Assembly (NCBI GenBank): GCA_934481375.1
Contig: CAKSPN010000098.1
Location: forward strand, 1 to 6,737
Direction: 5' to 3'
DNA from: an uncultured Clostridia bacterium
GTDB lineage: Bacteria; Bacillota; Clostridia; UBA1381
DNA length: 6,737 nucleotides
The position numbers were made by a program, and so were the translations under genes. Position 1 is the first letter of the stretch. Every line of letters begins with the position of its first letter. Below the pieces are notes generated by a model. The model was given only the letters and a program-made list of their open reading frames with translations, was not told the DNA's origin and did no database searches. Positions 1 to 6,061 of this stretch are shown here, in pieces.

Positions 1-49
1 TTTATATACTTCATATATTATATCACGCCGTGAATTATTTTACAATAGG

Positions 50-78
50 TTGACCCAAAACACTTGATATGCTATAAT
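50..78 (+). promoter_or_regulatory. Sigma-A type promoter of the PLP-enzyme gene
   Basis: The -35 box is TTGACC at 50-55 and the -10 box is a perfect TATAAT at 73-78, separated by 17 bp. Transcription should begin near 85-86, giving a leader of only about 20 nt before the ATG at 105. This implies that the gene downstream is transcribed on its own and not only by read-through from a gene left of the window. Confidence 0.85.
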
Positions 79-104
79 TATACCCGAAAGGAATGATTGA
101 GATT

Positions 105-1385
105 ATGACAAAAGACGAATATATATCGAAAAATTTCGAAATATCGCAGGAGATATTGAAGCTTATAAGCGAAGCGGAGGCGGAAATTTCGCCGCAGTTT
201 CGGCATATAGAGGAAACGGCTGAAATTAATCAGCTCAAGGTAATGAAGGCATTTTCGGACAACCGTGTATCCGAGGCGCATCTTCTCCCGGCAACGGGCT
301 ACGGCTACGATGATTTGGGACGTGACACGCTCGACAAGGTATATGCGCAGGTTTTCGGTGCGGAGGACGCACTCGTGCGCCACAATTTCGTGAACGGCAC
401 GCACACCATATATACGGCGCTGTCGGCGGTACTTCGCCCCGGCGATACGCTCCTTGCCGCAACGGGAAAGCCGTACGATACGCTTGAAGAAGCGATAGGT
501 ATATCGGGCGAGAGCGGCAGGGGGTCTTTAAAGGATTTCGGAATTAATTATATACAGTCGGATTTGCTCGAAAACGGTCTGCCCAATTTTGACAGCATAA
601 AAAAGATACTCACCGAAAACAGCGTAAAGGCTGTGGAAATTCAGCGGTCAAAGGGTTACGGCGACCGTCCGACCTACAGTGCGGAATATATCGGGAAGAT
701 AATTTCGTTTATAAAAAACATTTCACCGCAGACAATCTGCATTGTTGACAACTGCTACGGCGAATTTGTCGATGACAAAGAGCCGACCGAATACGGCGCA
801 GATTTAATAGCCGGTTCGCTTATAAAAAATCCCGGCGGCGGACTTGCCCTGACGGGCGGATACATCGCCGGCAAAAAGGAATATGTGGATTTGTGCGCAT
901 ACAGGCTGACCTCCGTGGGAATAGGCAAGGAATGCGGCGCAAACATAGGTATGGCACGGAGTATGTACCAAGGATTTTTCTTGGCGCCGCACATAACGGC
1001 GCAAGCTGTAAAGACGGCTGTTTTATGCGCCGCCGTTTTTAAAAAGCTCGGTTATGCGGTAGACCCTGAACCCGACGCCGTCCGTCACGATATTATACAA
1101 TCGGTAAAGCTCCAATCGGCGCAGAAGCTGAAAGCGTTCTGCGCAGGCATACAAAAGGGTGCACCCGTGGACAGCTTTGTCACGCCGGAGCCGTGGGATA
1201 TGCCGGGGTATCAGGATCAGGTAATAATGGCGGCAGGCGCATTTGTACAGGGAGCGTCGATAGAGCTTTCGGCGGACGGACCCGTTAAACCGCCGTATCT
1301 TGTATTTATGCAGGGCGGATTGACATATGAAAGCGCAAAGCTCGGTATTATGTCCGCCGTTCAGAAAATTAATGAATTATCGTAA
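105..1385 (+). CDS. PLP-dependent 'aluminium resistance' / methionine gamma-lyase-like protein
   Basis: Predicted 426-aa cytoplasmic fold-type I PLP enzyme of the family annotated as aluminium resistance protein or methionine gamma-lyase family (relative of B. subtilis YnbB). Numbering from the ATG at 105, visible family features are GYGYDDLGRD (65-74), the HNFVNGTHTI stretch (93-102), the cofactor-region aspartate in VDNCYGEFV (Asp215), and the Schiff-base lysine in GSLIKNPGGG (Lys241). The length is normal and no part is missing. An in-frame ATG at 93 would add MIEI, but it abuts the GAAAGGA ribosome binding site (86-92) with no spacing, so the ATG 12 nt after that site is preferred. The substrate is unknown: the family resembles C-S lyases, and the aluminium-resistance label is historical. 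It converges on the iron operon and nothing links it to iron. Family assignment is firm; the reaction is not. Confidence 0.9.
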   Translation: MTKDEYISKNFEISQEILKLISEAEAEISPQFRHIEETAEINQLKVMKAFSDNRVSEAHLLPATGYGYDDLGRDTLDKVYAQVFGAEDALVRHNFVNGTHTIYTALSAVLRPGDTLLAATGKPYDTLEEAIGISGESGRGSLKDFGINYIQSDLLENGLPNFDSIKKILTENSVKAVEIQRSKGYGDRPTYSAEYIGKIISFIKNISPQTICIVDNCYGEFVDDKEPTEYGADLIAGSLIKNPGGGLALTGGYIAGKKEYVDLCAYRLTSVGIGKECGANIGMARSMYQGFFLAPHITAQAVKTAVLCAAVFKKLGYAVDPEPDAVRHDIIQSVKLQSAQKLKAFCAGIQKGAPVDSFVTPEPWDMPGYQDQVIMAAGAFVQGASIELSADGPVKPPYLVFMQGGLTYESAKLGIMSAVQKINELS

Positions 1386-1388
1386 AAA

Positions 1389-1430
1389 CAGGCTTGGAGC
1401 AAGATTTATTGCTCCAAGCCCGTTTTTTTT
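1389..1430 (+). terminator. Strong intrinsic terminator, possibly bidirectional
   Basis: The stem is GGCTTGGAGCAA (1391-1402) paired perfectly with TTGCTCCAAGCC (1409-1420), closing a GATTTA loop, and is followed by CG and eight T residues. It starts 5 nt after the stop codon of the PLP-enzyme gene. On the - strand the same stem is followed by TGTTTTT, so it could also stop transcripts of the convergent iron operon, which shows no closer intrinsic terminator after its last gene. Confidence 0.93.
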
Positions 1431-1443
1431 GGGGGGGATATTT

Positions 1444-1606
1444 TGCAATTTCATATTCGTGACGATGAGGACATCGTCCGAATATGAAATTGTTATTAAC
1501 GCATTTGCGTGGGGTGCGGCGGTTTTTGCAAATGCAAACACTTGCCGGTAGGGGTCGATGCCCCCATCGACCCGCAACTTTATGCAATCTCACACTCGGG
1601 ACGATG
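1444..1606. repeat. Two diverged direct copies of a 24-bp repeat
   Basis: Positions 1444-1467 and 1583-1606 align without gaps at 20 of 24 positions, both beginning TGCAAT and ending GACGATG. The differences fall at 1450/1589, 1454/1593, 1456/1595 and 1460/1599. Each copy forms the left part of a hairpin, although their right arms differ. The copies are 139 bp apart in the gene-free stretch between the convergent genes. This suggests two insertions or a duplication of one intergenic repeat family followed by divergence. Confidence 0.75.
1446..1492. repeat. Long near-perfect hairpin (intergenic inverted repeat)
   Basis: The left arm 1446-1459 pairs with 1479-1492 over 14 bp (CAATTTCATATTCG with its complement). 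After one unpaired T (1460), 1461-1467 (GACGATG) pairs with 1472-1478 (CATCGTC) around an AGGA loop. The 21 bp of pairing is not followed by a T-run on either strand, so it is not a normal intrinsic terminator. It looks like a palindromic intergenic element. Confidence 0.85.
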
Positions 1607-1624
1607 CCTTTCACCGTCCCCTAC
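1548..1624. repeat. 77-bp MITE/REP-like unit with GTAGGGG / CCCCTAC ends and two hairpins
   Basis: The unit begins GTAGGGG (1548-1554) and ends with its exact complement CCCCTAC (1618-1624). Inside are two hairpins: GGGTCGATG (1552-1560) pairing perfectly with CATCGACCC (1565-1573) around CCCC, and GGGACGATG (1598-1606) pairing with CACCGTCCC (1612-1620) with one mismatch around CCTTT. No ORF with a ribosome binding site lies in it. Terminal inverted repeats, small size and an intergenic position fit a non-autonomous mobile or REP-type repeat; copies elsewhere in the genome would prove it. Confidence 0.65.
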
Positions 1625-1661
1625 AATTTTTTGCCGCCGTAATCGTTATCAACACACAGGC

Positions 1662-2090
1662 TTACAGCGCCGCCGCCGTCTTACCCAGTTCACGGCAAGC
1701 CGAAACTCCATCATCGTCGGGCATTTCGTTCACTATAAGACCCTCCTGCACGAGCTTTGCTCCTGTTGCCGAAACACGCTCTTCCCATGAGCGCATCCAT
1801 TCACCGTCGCCCCAGCCATACGAGCCGAACAAAGCGACATTCTTTCCCGAAAGCTTTCCCTCAAGGTCTGCAAAAAACGGCTCAAATTCACCCTCTTCAA
1901 GCTCCTCTGCGCCCATTGCCGGACAGCCGAGAACAAGCGTATCGTACTCTGCCGCATCGTCTGCCGAAATTTCCGATACATTAAATAATTTTACTTCGGG
2001 ATTAACTTCCTTTGCTCCCTCGGCAACCGCCTCTGCCATTGCCTCGGTATTTCCCGTACCGCTCCAATAAATTATTGCTGTTTTACTCAT
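1662..2090 (-). CDS. Flavodoxin
   Basis: A 142-aa short-chain flavodoxin, a soluble FMN electron carrier that can replace ferredoxin when iron is scarce. The phosphate-binding loop SGTGNTEAMA is at residues 10-19, following the first beta strand (TAIIYW). The second FMN-contact loop is around GCPAMGAEELEE (55-66), and the third, SYGWGDGEW (90-98), carries an aromatic residue for isoalloxazine stacking. Length and overall acidity match the family. A textbook AGGAGG (2099-2104, complement) sits 8 nt before the ATG. It is the last gene of the feo operon, 21 nt after the DUF3793 gene, a context that fits iron-dependent expression. The redox partner is not evident from the sequence. Confidence 0.95.
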   Translation of the reverse strand: MSKTAIIYWSGTGNTEAMAEAVAEGAKEVNPEVKLFNVSEISADDAAEYDTLVLGCPAMGAEELEEGEFEPFFADLEGKLSGKNVALFGSYGWGDGEWMRSWEERVSATGAKLVQEGLIVNEMPDDDGVSACRELGKTAAAL

Positions 2091-2111
2091 ATTAAAAACC
2101 TCCTGTTTTTT

Positions 2112-2660
2112 TTACTGCGCCGCATTGAATATCTCCGCAAGCGTTCTGCCCTGATCTATCCTTTTTACAACAGCACAGCGACAGGCATTGTATCTGCGAA
2201 AAAGTTCACGTGCTTTATCGGCATTTTCGTAAACTTTCCATTCGCCCGTCAAAAGACAGCCCTCGCCTCTGTGGTTTATAAACGCATAAATATCGTTTAT
2301 CGGATAGCCGAGAAACGCACCTATTTCATGCGGAAATTCACAGCCTTTTAATCTGCTTTTTAATGTTTCAAGACTTTTTCCTATTTCCGTATCATATCCG
2401 TATGTGTACAGAAATTTTGCCGTATTGGCGCTTTTAAGATGCTTTTCAAGCGTTTTTTTCCTGTATACCATAATAAGTATACGCCTGCTTCCCTCGCTTA
2501 AAACCTCAAAATATATATCCTTTTTGTTAAGCCGTGCGTTCAGTTTTTTAAGCTGTGCATATACTTCAGCCTTTTCCGACATACGGCACGATATAATGTT
2601 TGACGGCTTTATTCCTGCGAGTGCGGGAGCGCAGAAATGCGCAATTACTTTTTCCGACAT
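2112..2660 (-). CDS. DUF3793 family protein
   Basis: Predicted 182-aa cytoplasmic protein recognised as DUF3793 from the N-terminal HFCAPALAGIKPSNI block (8-22), the central FPHEIGAFLGYPINDIYAFI block (109-128) and GEWKVYE near 139-145. No transmembrane segment or signal peptide is apparent. The start is chosen at 2660, where AAGGAGA (2666-2672, complement) lies 5 nt upstream. A longer frame opening at 2726 would add 22 residues, run across the putative operator at 2675-2692 and overlap the end of the DUF2325 gene, and it lacks a better ribosome binding site. His8, Cys10, His111 and the CRC near the C-terminus (160-162) could bind a metal or a cluster, but this is speculation. The function is unknown; in this window it lies between the iron genes and a flavodoxin, which suggests a role in iron or redox metabolism. 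Confidence 0.85.
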   Translation of the reverse strand: MSEKVIAHFCAPALAGIKPSNIISCRMSEKAEVYAQLKKLNARLNKKDIYFEVLSEGSRRILIMVYRKKTLEKHLKSANTAKFLYTYGYDTEIGKSLETLKSRLKGCEFPHEIGAFLGYPINDIYAFINHRGEGCLLTGEWKVYENADKARELFRRYNACRCAVVKRIDQGRTLAEIFNAAQ

Positions 2661-2674
2661 ATATTTCTCCTTAT

Positions 2675-2692
2675 AGTTAGTTTTGACTAACT
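2675..2692. promoter_or_regulatory. Putative internal DtxR-type operator before the DUF3793 gene
   Basis: AGTTAG-TTTTGA-CTAACT has perfect 6-bp arms (7 bp if the inner T/A pair is included) and the same 6-6-6 layout as the sites at 6305-6322 and 6416-6433. It lies in the 49-nt gap between DUF2325 and DUF3793, directly upstream of the latter's ribosome binding site. No convincing -35/-10 pair surrounds it: a TTGAGC (2696-2701, complement) and a TATAAG (2670-2675, complement) are 20 bp apart. It may therefore mark a weak internal promoter or act as a roadblock. Confidence 0.5.
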
Positions 2693-2709
2693 TATGCTCA
2701 AAAAAAAAT

Positions 2710-3000
2710 TCAGTTTGCTCTTGCAAAATATTCCGTCAGAGTTTCGTTAAGAGCGCTTGCACTCGATGAGTTGCAGTGAAGCACCTCTGCTCCCGATTTT
2801 TCCGCACGGGTCTCGGCAACGTTAAGCATCTTATGTGCAACCGTTCCCGTCAGTATCATTATGATGTCGGGCGAGCCTATCTGATTTCTGAAGTTTGCCG
2901 GACACTGCGTGAATACCTTGCACTTACAGCCGTGCTTTTTACAAATTTCCTTATATCGGCTGTGCATTCTGTCATGACCGCCGACTATTACAATACTCAT
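2710..3000 (-). CDS. DUF2325 domain protein, cysteine-rich
   Basis: A 96-aa single-domain DUF2325 protein. The N-terminus MSIVIVGGHDRM gives the first beta strand and the family's GGHDRM motif. Next come a CKCKVFTQ segment, a hydrophobic strand (DIIMILTGTVAHKM, 45-58) and the C-terminal NSSSASAL motif (77-84). This alternating strand/helix order suggests a small Rossmann-like fold. There are five cysteines (20, 25, 27, 33, 76), four of them spaced C-x4-C-x-C-x5-C, plus His9 and His56; metal binding is possible but unproven. GGAG (3007-3010, complement) lies 6 nt before the ATG. It sits 36 nt after the FeoB-associated peptide gene in the same operon. No biochemical role is known to me. The family call is confident, the function is open. 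Confidence 0.88.
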   Translation of the reverse strand: MSIVIVGGHDRMHSRYKEICKKHGCKCKVFTQCPANFRNQIGSPDIIMILTGTVAHKMLNVAETRAEKSGAEVLHCNSSSASALNETLTEYFARAN

Positions 3001-3016
3001 ATTCTGCTCCGTTTCC

Positions 3017-3030
3017 GCCGCATAAGCGGC
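3017..3030. repeat. Short GC-rich hairpin upstream of the DUF2325 gene
   Basis: GCCGC-ATAA-GCGGC forms a perfect 5-bp GC-rich stem with a 4-nt loop in the 36-nt gap between the Cys-rich peptide and the DUF2325 gene. No T-run follows on the - strand, so it is not an intrinsic terminator. It could act on mRNA processing or stability, or be chance. Confidence 0.4.
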
Positions 3031-3036
3031 AATGCG

Positions 3037-3213
3037 TTATTTTTTCTTTCCGTGGCACTGCCCTGCCATTGCGCAGTGAGCGCAGTTACAGCCACAGGAG
3101 GATTTTCCTTGTCTTTTGTTTCTTACAAGCGACCTTATGATTAATACGGCTATCAGAAGGAGCGCCGCAAATACCAAAATAGTCGATATGTTTTCCGCAA
3201 TCCATTTAAACAT
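3037..3213 (-). CDS. FeoB-associated Cys-rich membrane protein
   Basis: A 58-aa small protein. A short amphipathic start (MFKWIAENIS) leads into one hydrophobic helix (about residues 10-27, TILVFAALLLIAVLII). A basic stop-transfer stretch follows (RSLVRNKRQGK), then a cysteine tail with Cys40, 42, 44, 47 and 53 and His46 and His54 (CGCNCAHC-x5-CH). This matches the FeoB-associated Cys-rich membrane protein family found directly downstream of feoB in Firmicutes. By the positive-inside rule, the basic stretch places the cysteine tail in the cytoplasm, where it could receive Fe(II) from FeoB or hold a cluster; that role is inferred. GGAGGG (3221-3226, complement) sits 7 nt before the ATG. It lies 79 nt after feoB, between feoB and the DUF2325 gene. 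Confidence 0.9.
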   Translation of the reverse strand: MFKWIAENISTILVFAALLLIAVLIIRSLVRNKRQGKSSCGCNCAHCAMAGQCHGKKK

Positions 3214-3241
3214 ATATTAACCCTCCGATACAATTAAATTT

Positions 3242-3269
3242 CCGTTCCGAACGGCGCATTTTACGCCGT
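3242..3269. repeat. Two mutually exclusive hairpins in the gap after feoB
   Basis: ACGGCG (3251-3256) can pair with CGCCGT (3264-3269) around a 7-nt loop. The perfect palindrome CCGTTC-C-GAACGG (3242-3254) uses the same ACGG bases and so competes with it. The gap (3214-3292) separates feoB from the Cys-rich peptide gene. No T-run follows, so it is unlikely to terminate, but a structured mRNA joint could set the ratio of feoB to downstream products. Confidence 0.45.
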
Positions 3270-3292
3270 CCGAAACAGGAAGTGTGTGATGG

Positions 3293-5797
3293 TTACTTTT
3301 TAATTTTTACCTTTGTTGTGAGCGTGTCTGACTCTTTATAAGGTTTAACAAGCATATATACCATAAATGCAAGCACTGCCACAGCGAAGATTGTTCCTAC
3401 GATATGAACGCTGCCCGTGAACAGGAGTCCGAACTGGTTTATCATAAGAGCTATCGCATAAGCGAATACGCACTGATAACCGATTGCGAACCATGTCCAT
3501 TTTGCATTATTCATTTCACGCTTTATAGCTCCGATTGCCGCAAAGCACGGTGCGCACAGCAGGTTGAATACGAGGAACGAATATGCGCTAATTCCCGTAA
3601 ACGCGTCTGCGAGGTTGCCGTAAACGGTTCCCGTTCCGCCGTAGAGAATACCCATTGTACCAACGATATTTTCCTTTGCAACAAGACCTGTGATTGAAGC
3701 GACAGTTGCCTGCCAGTTACCCCAGCCGAGCGGCTTGAATATCCAAGCGATAGCTCCGCCTATTGCGGCAAGGATACTTGAATCAATCTGATCCTCGGTA
3801 AGCATTCCGAAATGTCCGTCAACAAATCCGAAGTATGTTGTAAACCATACAAGAATTGTTGAAAGAAGAATGATTGTACCGGCTTTCTTGATGAAGGACC
3901 AGCCTCTTTCCCACATACTGCGGAGAACGTTTCCTACTGTAGGCAGGTGGTATGCCGGAAGCTCCATAACGAACGGAGCCGGGTCGCCCGCAAACATCTT
4001 TGTTTTCTTAAGAATGATACCCGATACTACAATCGCAGCCATACCGATAAAGTATGCCGAGGTTGCAACCCAGGCACTGCCCGAGAATATTGCACCGGCA
4101 ATCATTGCGATGAACGGAACCTTTGCACCGCAGGGGATAAAGGTTGTTGTCATAATCGTCATCTTACGGTCACGGTCATTTTCAATCGTTCTCGAAGCCA
4201 TAATACCCGGAACGCCGCAGCCTGTACCTATAAGCATAGGAATGAATGATTTACCCGAAAGTCCGAACTTTCTGAAAATTCTGTCGAGTACAAACGCTAT
4301 TCTTGCCATATATCCGCACGCCTCAAGGAACGCAAGGAGCAGGAACAGTACGAGCATCTGAGGAACAAATCCCAGAACCGCACCGACACCGGCAACTATA
4401 CCGTCTAAGATAAGACCCGAGAGCCAGTCCGCACAACCGATTGCGTCAAGTCCCTTTTCAACAAGTACAGGAATACCGGGAATCCATACGCCGTAATCTG
4501 CGGGATCGGGTTCTTCGCAGTCGTACTTGTCATATACGTCAACCGCTTCGAGGAAATCGTCATAGGTTGCTACTTCTTCCTCGTCAGCCATTGTTTCTTC
4601 ATCTACTACAGTGTATGTAACTTTATCTATGCCCTCTGCGTCCTTGGCGAATTTTGCAAGCGCCGTTTTTGCGGCGTCAGCGTCAAAATCTTCGCTTTCG
4701 GTATCGAGAGCGGCTGAAACCTCCTCCGTATCAATGCCGTTCTCCGACGCAAAGTCGATATATCCGTTTATAATATCGGACGCTCCGCCAAATTCGTCGG
4801 AAACCTCCTCGTATGCCGATGAGCCTATTCCGAACAGATGCCAGCCGTCACCGAACAGTCCGTCGTTCGCCCAGTCGGTAGCCATTGAACCTACGCCTAC
4901 CATTGAAATATAATAAACAAGGAACATAATTGCCGCAAATATCGGAAGTCCGAGCCAGCGGTTTGTAACAATCTTATCTATCTTATCCGAATTTGAAAGC
5001 TTGCCTGCGTTATGTTTTTTGTAACAGCCTTTCATAAGCTGTGATATGTATATGTAACGCTCGTTTGTTATGATACTTTCCGCATCATCGTCAAGCTCTT
5101 CCTCCGCAGCGGATATATCCTTTTCGATATGTGCGAGTGTATCCTCTGAAATGTTAAGCTGTGCGAGAGCCTTTTCGTCACGCTCAAACACCTTGATTGC
5201 ATACCATCTCTGCTGTTCTTCGGGCATATTGTGAAGTGCGGCTTCCTCAATATGCGCAATTGCATGCTCAACGGGACCCGAGAAGGTGTGCATCGGAACG
5301 GTCTTTCCGTTATTTGCGGCGTCTATTGCCGCCTCGGCAGCCTCCATAATTCCCGTTCCCTTAAGAGCGGAAATCTCTACGATTTTACAGCCCAGTTCAC
5401 GTGAAAGCTCGCTGATATTGATTTTGTCGCCGTTTTTCTTTACGACGTCCATCATATTTATTGCTATTACGACCGGAATACCCAGTTCCGTAAGCTGTGT
5501 TGTAAGATAAAGATTTCTTTCAAGGTTTGTACCGTCTACAATATTCAAAATCGCATCGGGTCTTTCACCTATAAGATAATTTCTCGCAACAACTTCCTCC
5601 AGAGTGTACGGAGAAAGCGAATAAATACCCGGAAGGTCGGTGATTACAACGCCGTCATGCTTTTTGAGCTTACCTTCCTTTTTTTCAACAGTAACACCGG
5701 GCCAGTTTCCCACGAACTGATTTGAACCCGTCAGAGCATTGAACAAAGTTGTTTTACCGCAGTTAGGGTTACCTGCAAGCGCTATTCTTAAATTCAT
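3293..5797 (-). CDS. feoB: Ferrous iron transport protein B (FeoB)
   Basis: An 834-aa membrane GTPase that imports Fe(II). The N-terminal cytoplasmic G domain has G1 GNPNCGKT (9-16), G2 Thr36 in PGVTVE, G3 DLPG (54-57), G4 NMMD (114-117) and G5 SALKG (143-147). A helical GDI-type region follows to about residue 270. The membrane part starts near 283. Gate segments include IPMLIGTGCGVPGIMAS (519-535) with its Cys527, and FIPCGAKVPF (553-562) with Cys556; a cysteine pair APCFAAIG recurs near 749-756. The N-terminal MNLRIALAGN begins directly with the GTPase strand, and GAGGA (5806-5810, complement) lies 8 nt before the ATG, so the start is secure. It is longer than the common clostridial form because of an acidic loop insert (about 322-436; annotated separately). 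The gene starts 23 nt after feoA2. Its role is well established for the family. Confidence 0.98.
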   Translation of the reverse strand: MNLRIALAGNPNCGKTTLFNALTGSNQFVGNWPGVTVEKKEGKLKKHDGVVITDLPGIYSLSPYTLEEVVARNYLIGERPDAILNIVDGTNLERNLYLTTQLTELGIPVVIAINMMDVVKKNGDKINISELSRELGCKIVEISALKGTGIMEAAEAAIDAANNGKTVPMHTFSGPVEHAIAHIEEAALHNMPEEQQRWYAIKVFERDEKALAQLNISEDTLAHIEKDISAAEEELDDDAESIITNERYIYISQLMKGCYKKHNAGKLSNSDKIDKIVTNRWLGLPIFAAIMFLVYYISMVGVGSMATDWANDGLFGDGWHLFGIGSSAYEEVSDEFGGASDIINGYIDFASENGIDTEEVSAALDTESEDFDADAAKTALAKFAKDAEGIDKVTYTVVDEETMADEEEVATYDDFLEAVDVYDKYDCEEPDPADYGVWIPGIPVLVEKGLDAIGCADWLSGLILDGIVAGVGAVLGFVPQMLVLFLLLAFLEACGYMARIAFVLDRIFRKFGLSGKSFIPMLIGTGCGVPGIMASRTIENDRDRKMTIMTTTFIPCGAKVPFIAMIAGAIFSGSAWVATSAYFIGMAAIVVSGIILKKTKMFAGDPAPFVMELPAYHLPTVGNVLRSMWERGWSFIKKAGTIILLSTILVWFTTYFGFVDGHFGMLTEDQIDSSILAAIGGAIAWIFKPLGWGNWQATVASITGLVAKENIVGTMGILYGGTGTVYGNLADAFTGISAYSFLVFNLLCAPCFAAIGAIKREMNNAKWTWFAIGYQCVFAYAIALMINQFGLLFTGSVHIVGTIFAVAVLAFMVYMLVKPYKESDTLTTKVKIKK
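4490..4834 (-). other. Acidic insert in the first extracytoplasmic loop of FeoB
   Basis: Codons of FeoB residues about 322-436, between the first predicted membrane helix (283-303) and the next helices (from about 458). By my count roughly 36 of about 110 residues are Asp or Glu and only about 5 are Lys or Arg. In ordinary FeoB this loop is short, and the flanking sequence (ATDWANDGLFG before, GVWIPGIPVLVEKGL after) would join directly. With the G domain inside, the loop faces outward. The reading frame is continuous, so it is a built-in domain, not a frameshift. A role in attracting Fe(II) is inference. Confidence 0.75.
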
Positions 5798-5820
5798 TGC
5801 TTAATTCCTCTCTTTCAATA

Positions 5821-6042
5821 TTATTCTACTTCAATCATTTCGGCGTCGGCTTTACGGAGCGAAAGCTCGTATCCTCTTACGGTTACCTCAACGGGATCAC
5901 CGAGCGGAGCGACTTTTCTGATATGTACCTCTACGCCTTTTGTTATGCCCATATCCATAATGCGGCGCTTAACGGCACCCTCGCCGTGAAGCTTAACGAC
6001 TTTCACCGTCTGTCCTACTTTGGCATTTTTCAGTGTCTGCAT
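5821..6042 (-). CDS. feoA: FeoA family protein (second, FeoB-proximal copy)
   Basis: A 73-aa SH3-like FeoA-domain protein, a small cytoplasmic partner thought to modulate FeoB. Family signatures are GEGAVKRRIMDMGITKGVEV (20-39) and APLGDPVEVTVRGYELSLRK (45-64), followed by AEMIEV. The ATG at 6042 is preferred: AAGGAGG (6051-6057, complement) lies 8 nt upstream of it, while a TTG six bases earlier (6048) is only 2 nt from the site. It is 23 nt from feoB and 19 nt after the first feoA. Its sequence is clearly different from the first copy (typical core-FeoA type, with the MxMGI and APLGDP motifs), so the pair is not a recent tandem duplication. Confidence 0.95.
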   Translation of the reverse strand: MQTLKNAKVGQTVKVVKLHGEGAVKRRIMDMGITKGVEVHIRKVAPLGDPVEVTVRGYELSLRKADAEMIEVE

Positions 6043-6061
6043 CCCCAAATCCTCCTTAAAA

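Noticed and set aside
23..33. The small palindrome TCACG-C-CGTGA near the left edge
   Set aside because: It has only 5-bp arms with a 1-nt centre, no T-run right after it and no second copy; it could be part of an upstream gene's end or chance.
1444..1624. A CRISPR array
   Set aside because: There are only two diverged copies of the repeat, with palindromic DNA rather than unique spacers between them, and no cas gene nearby.
1558..2070. A + strand open frame of 170 codons, rich in Ser, Pro and Ala
   Set aside because: It lies opposite the flavodoxin gene, has no ribosome binding site, a low-complexity composition typical of an antisense shadow, and no recognisable domain.
2112..2726. A longer DUF3793 protein starting at 2726
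   Set aside because: It would overlap the DUF2325 gene end and the operator; the start at 2660 has a strong ribosome binding site and fits the family N-terminus.
2701..2727. A possible intrinsic terminator after the DUF2325 gene (TTTGC/GCAAA stem, then a T9 run on the - strand)
   Set aside because: The stem is only 5 bp with two G-C pairs and overlaps the last codons of the gene, so it is too weak to call, although partial termination is not excluded.
2776..3144. A + strand open frame of 122 codons
   Set aside because: It lies opposite DUF2325 and the Cys-rich peptide gene, both of which have good ribosome binding sites and family motifs; this frame has neither.
3870..4361. A + strand open frame of 163 codons
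   Set aside because: It is antisense to the membrane core of feoB; FeoB motifs on the other strand fully explain the sequence.
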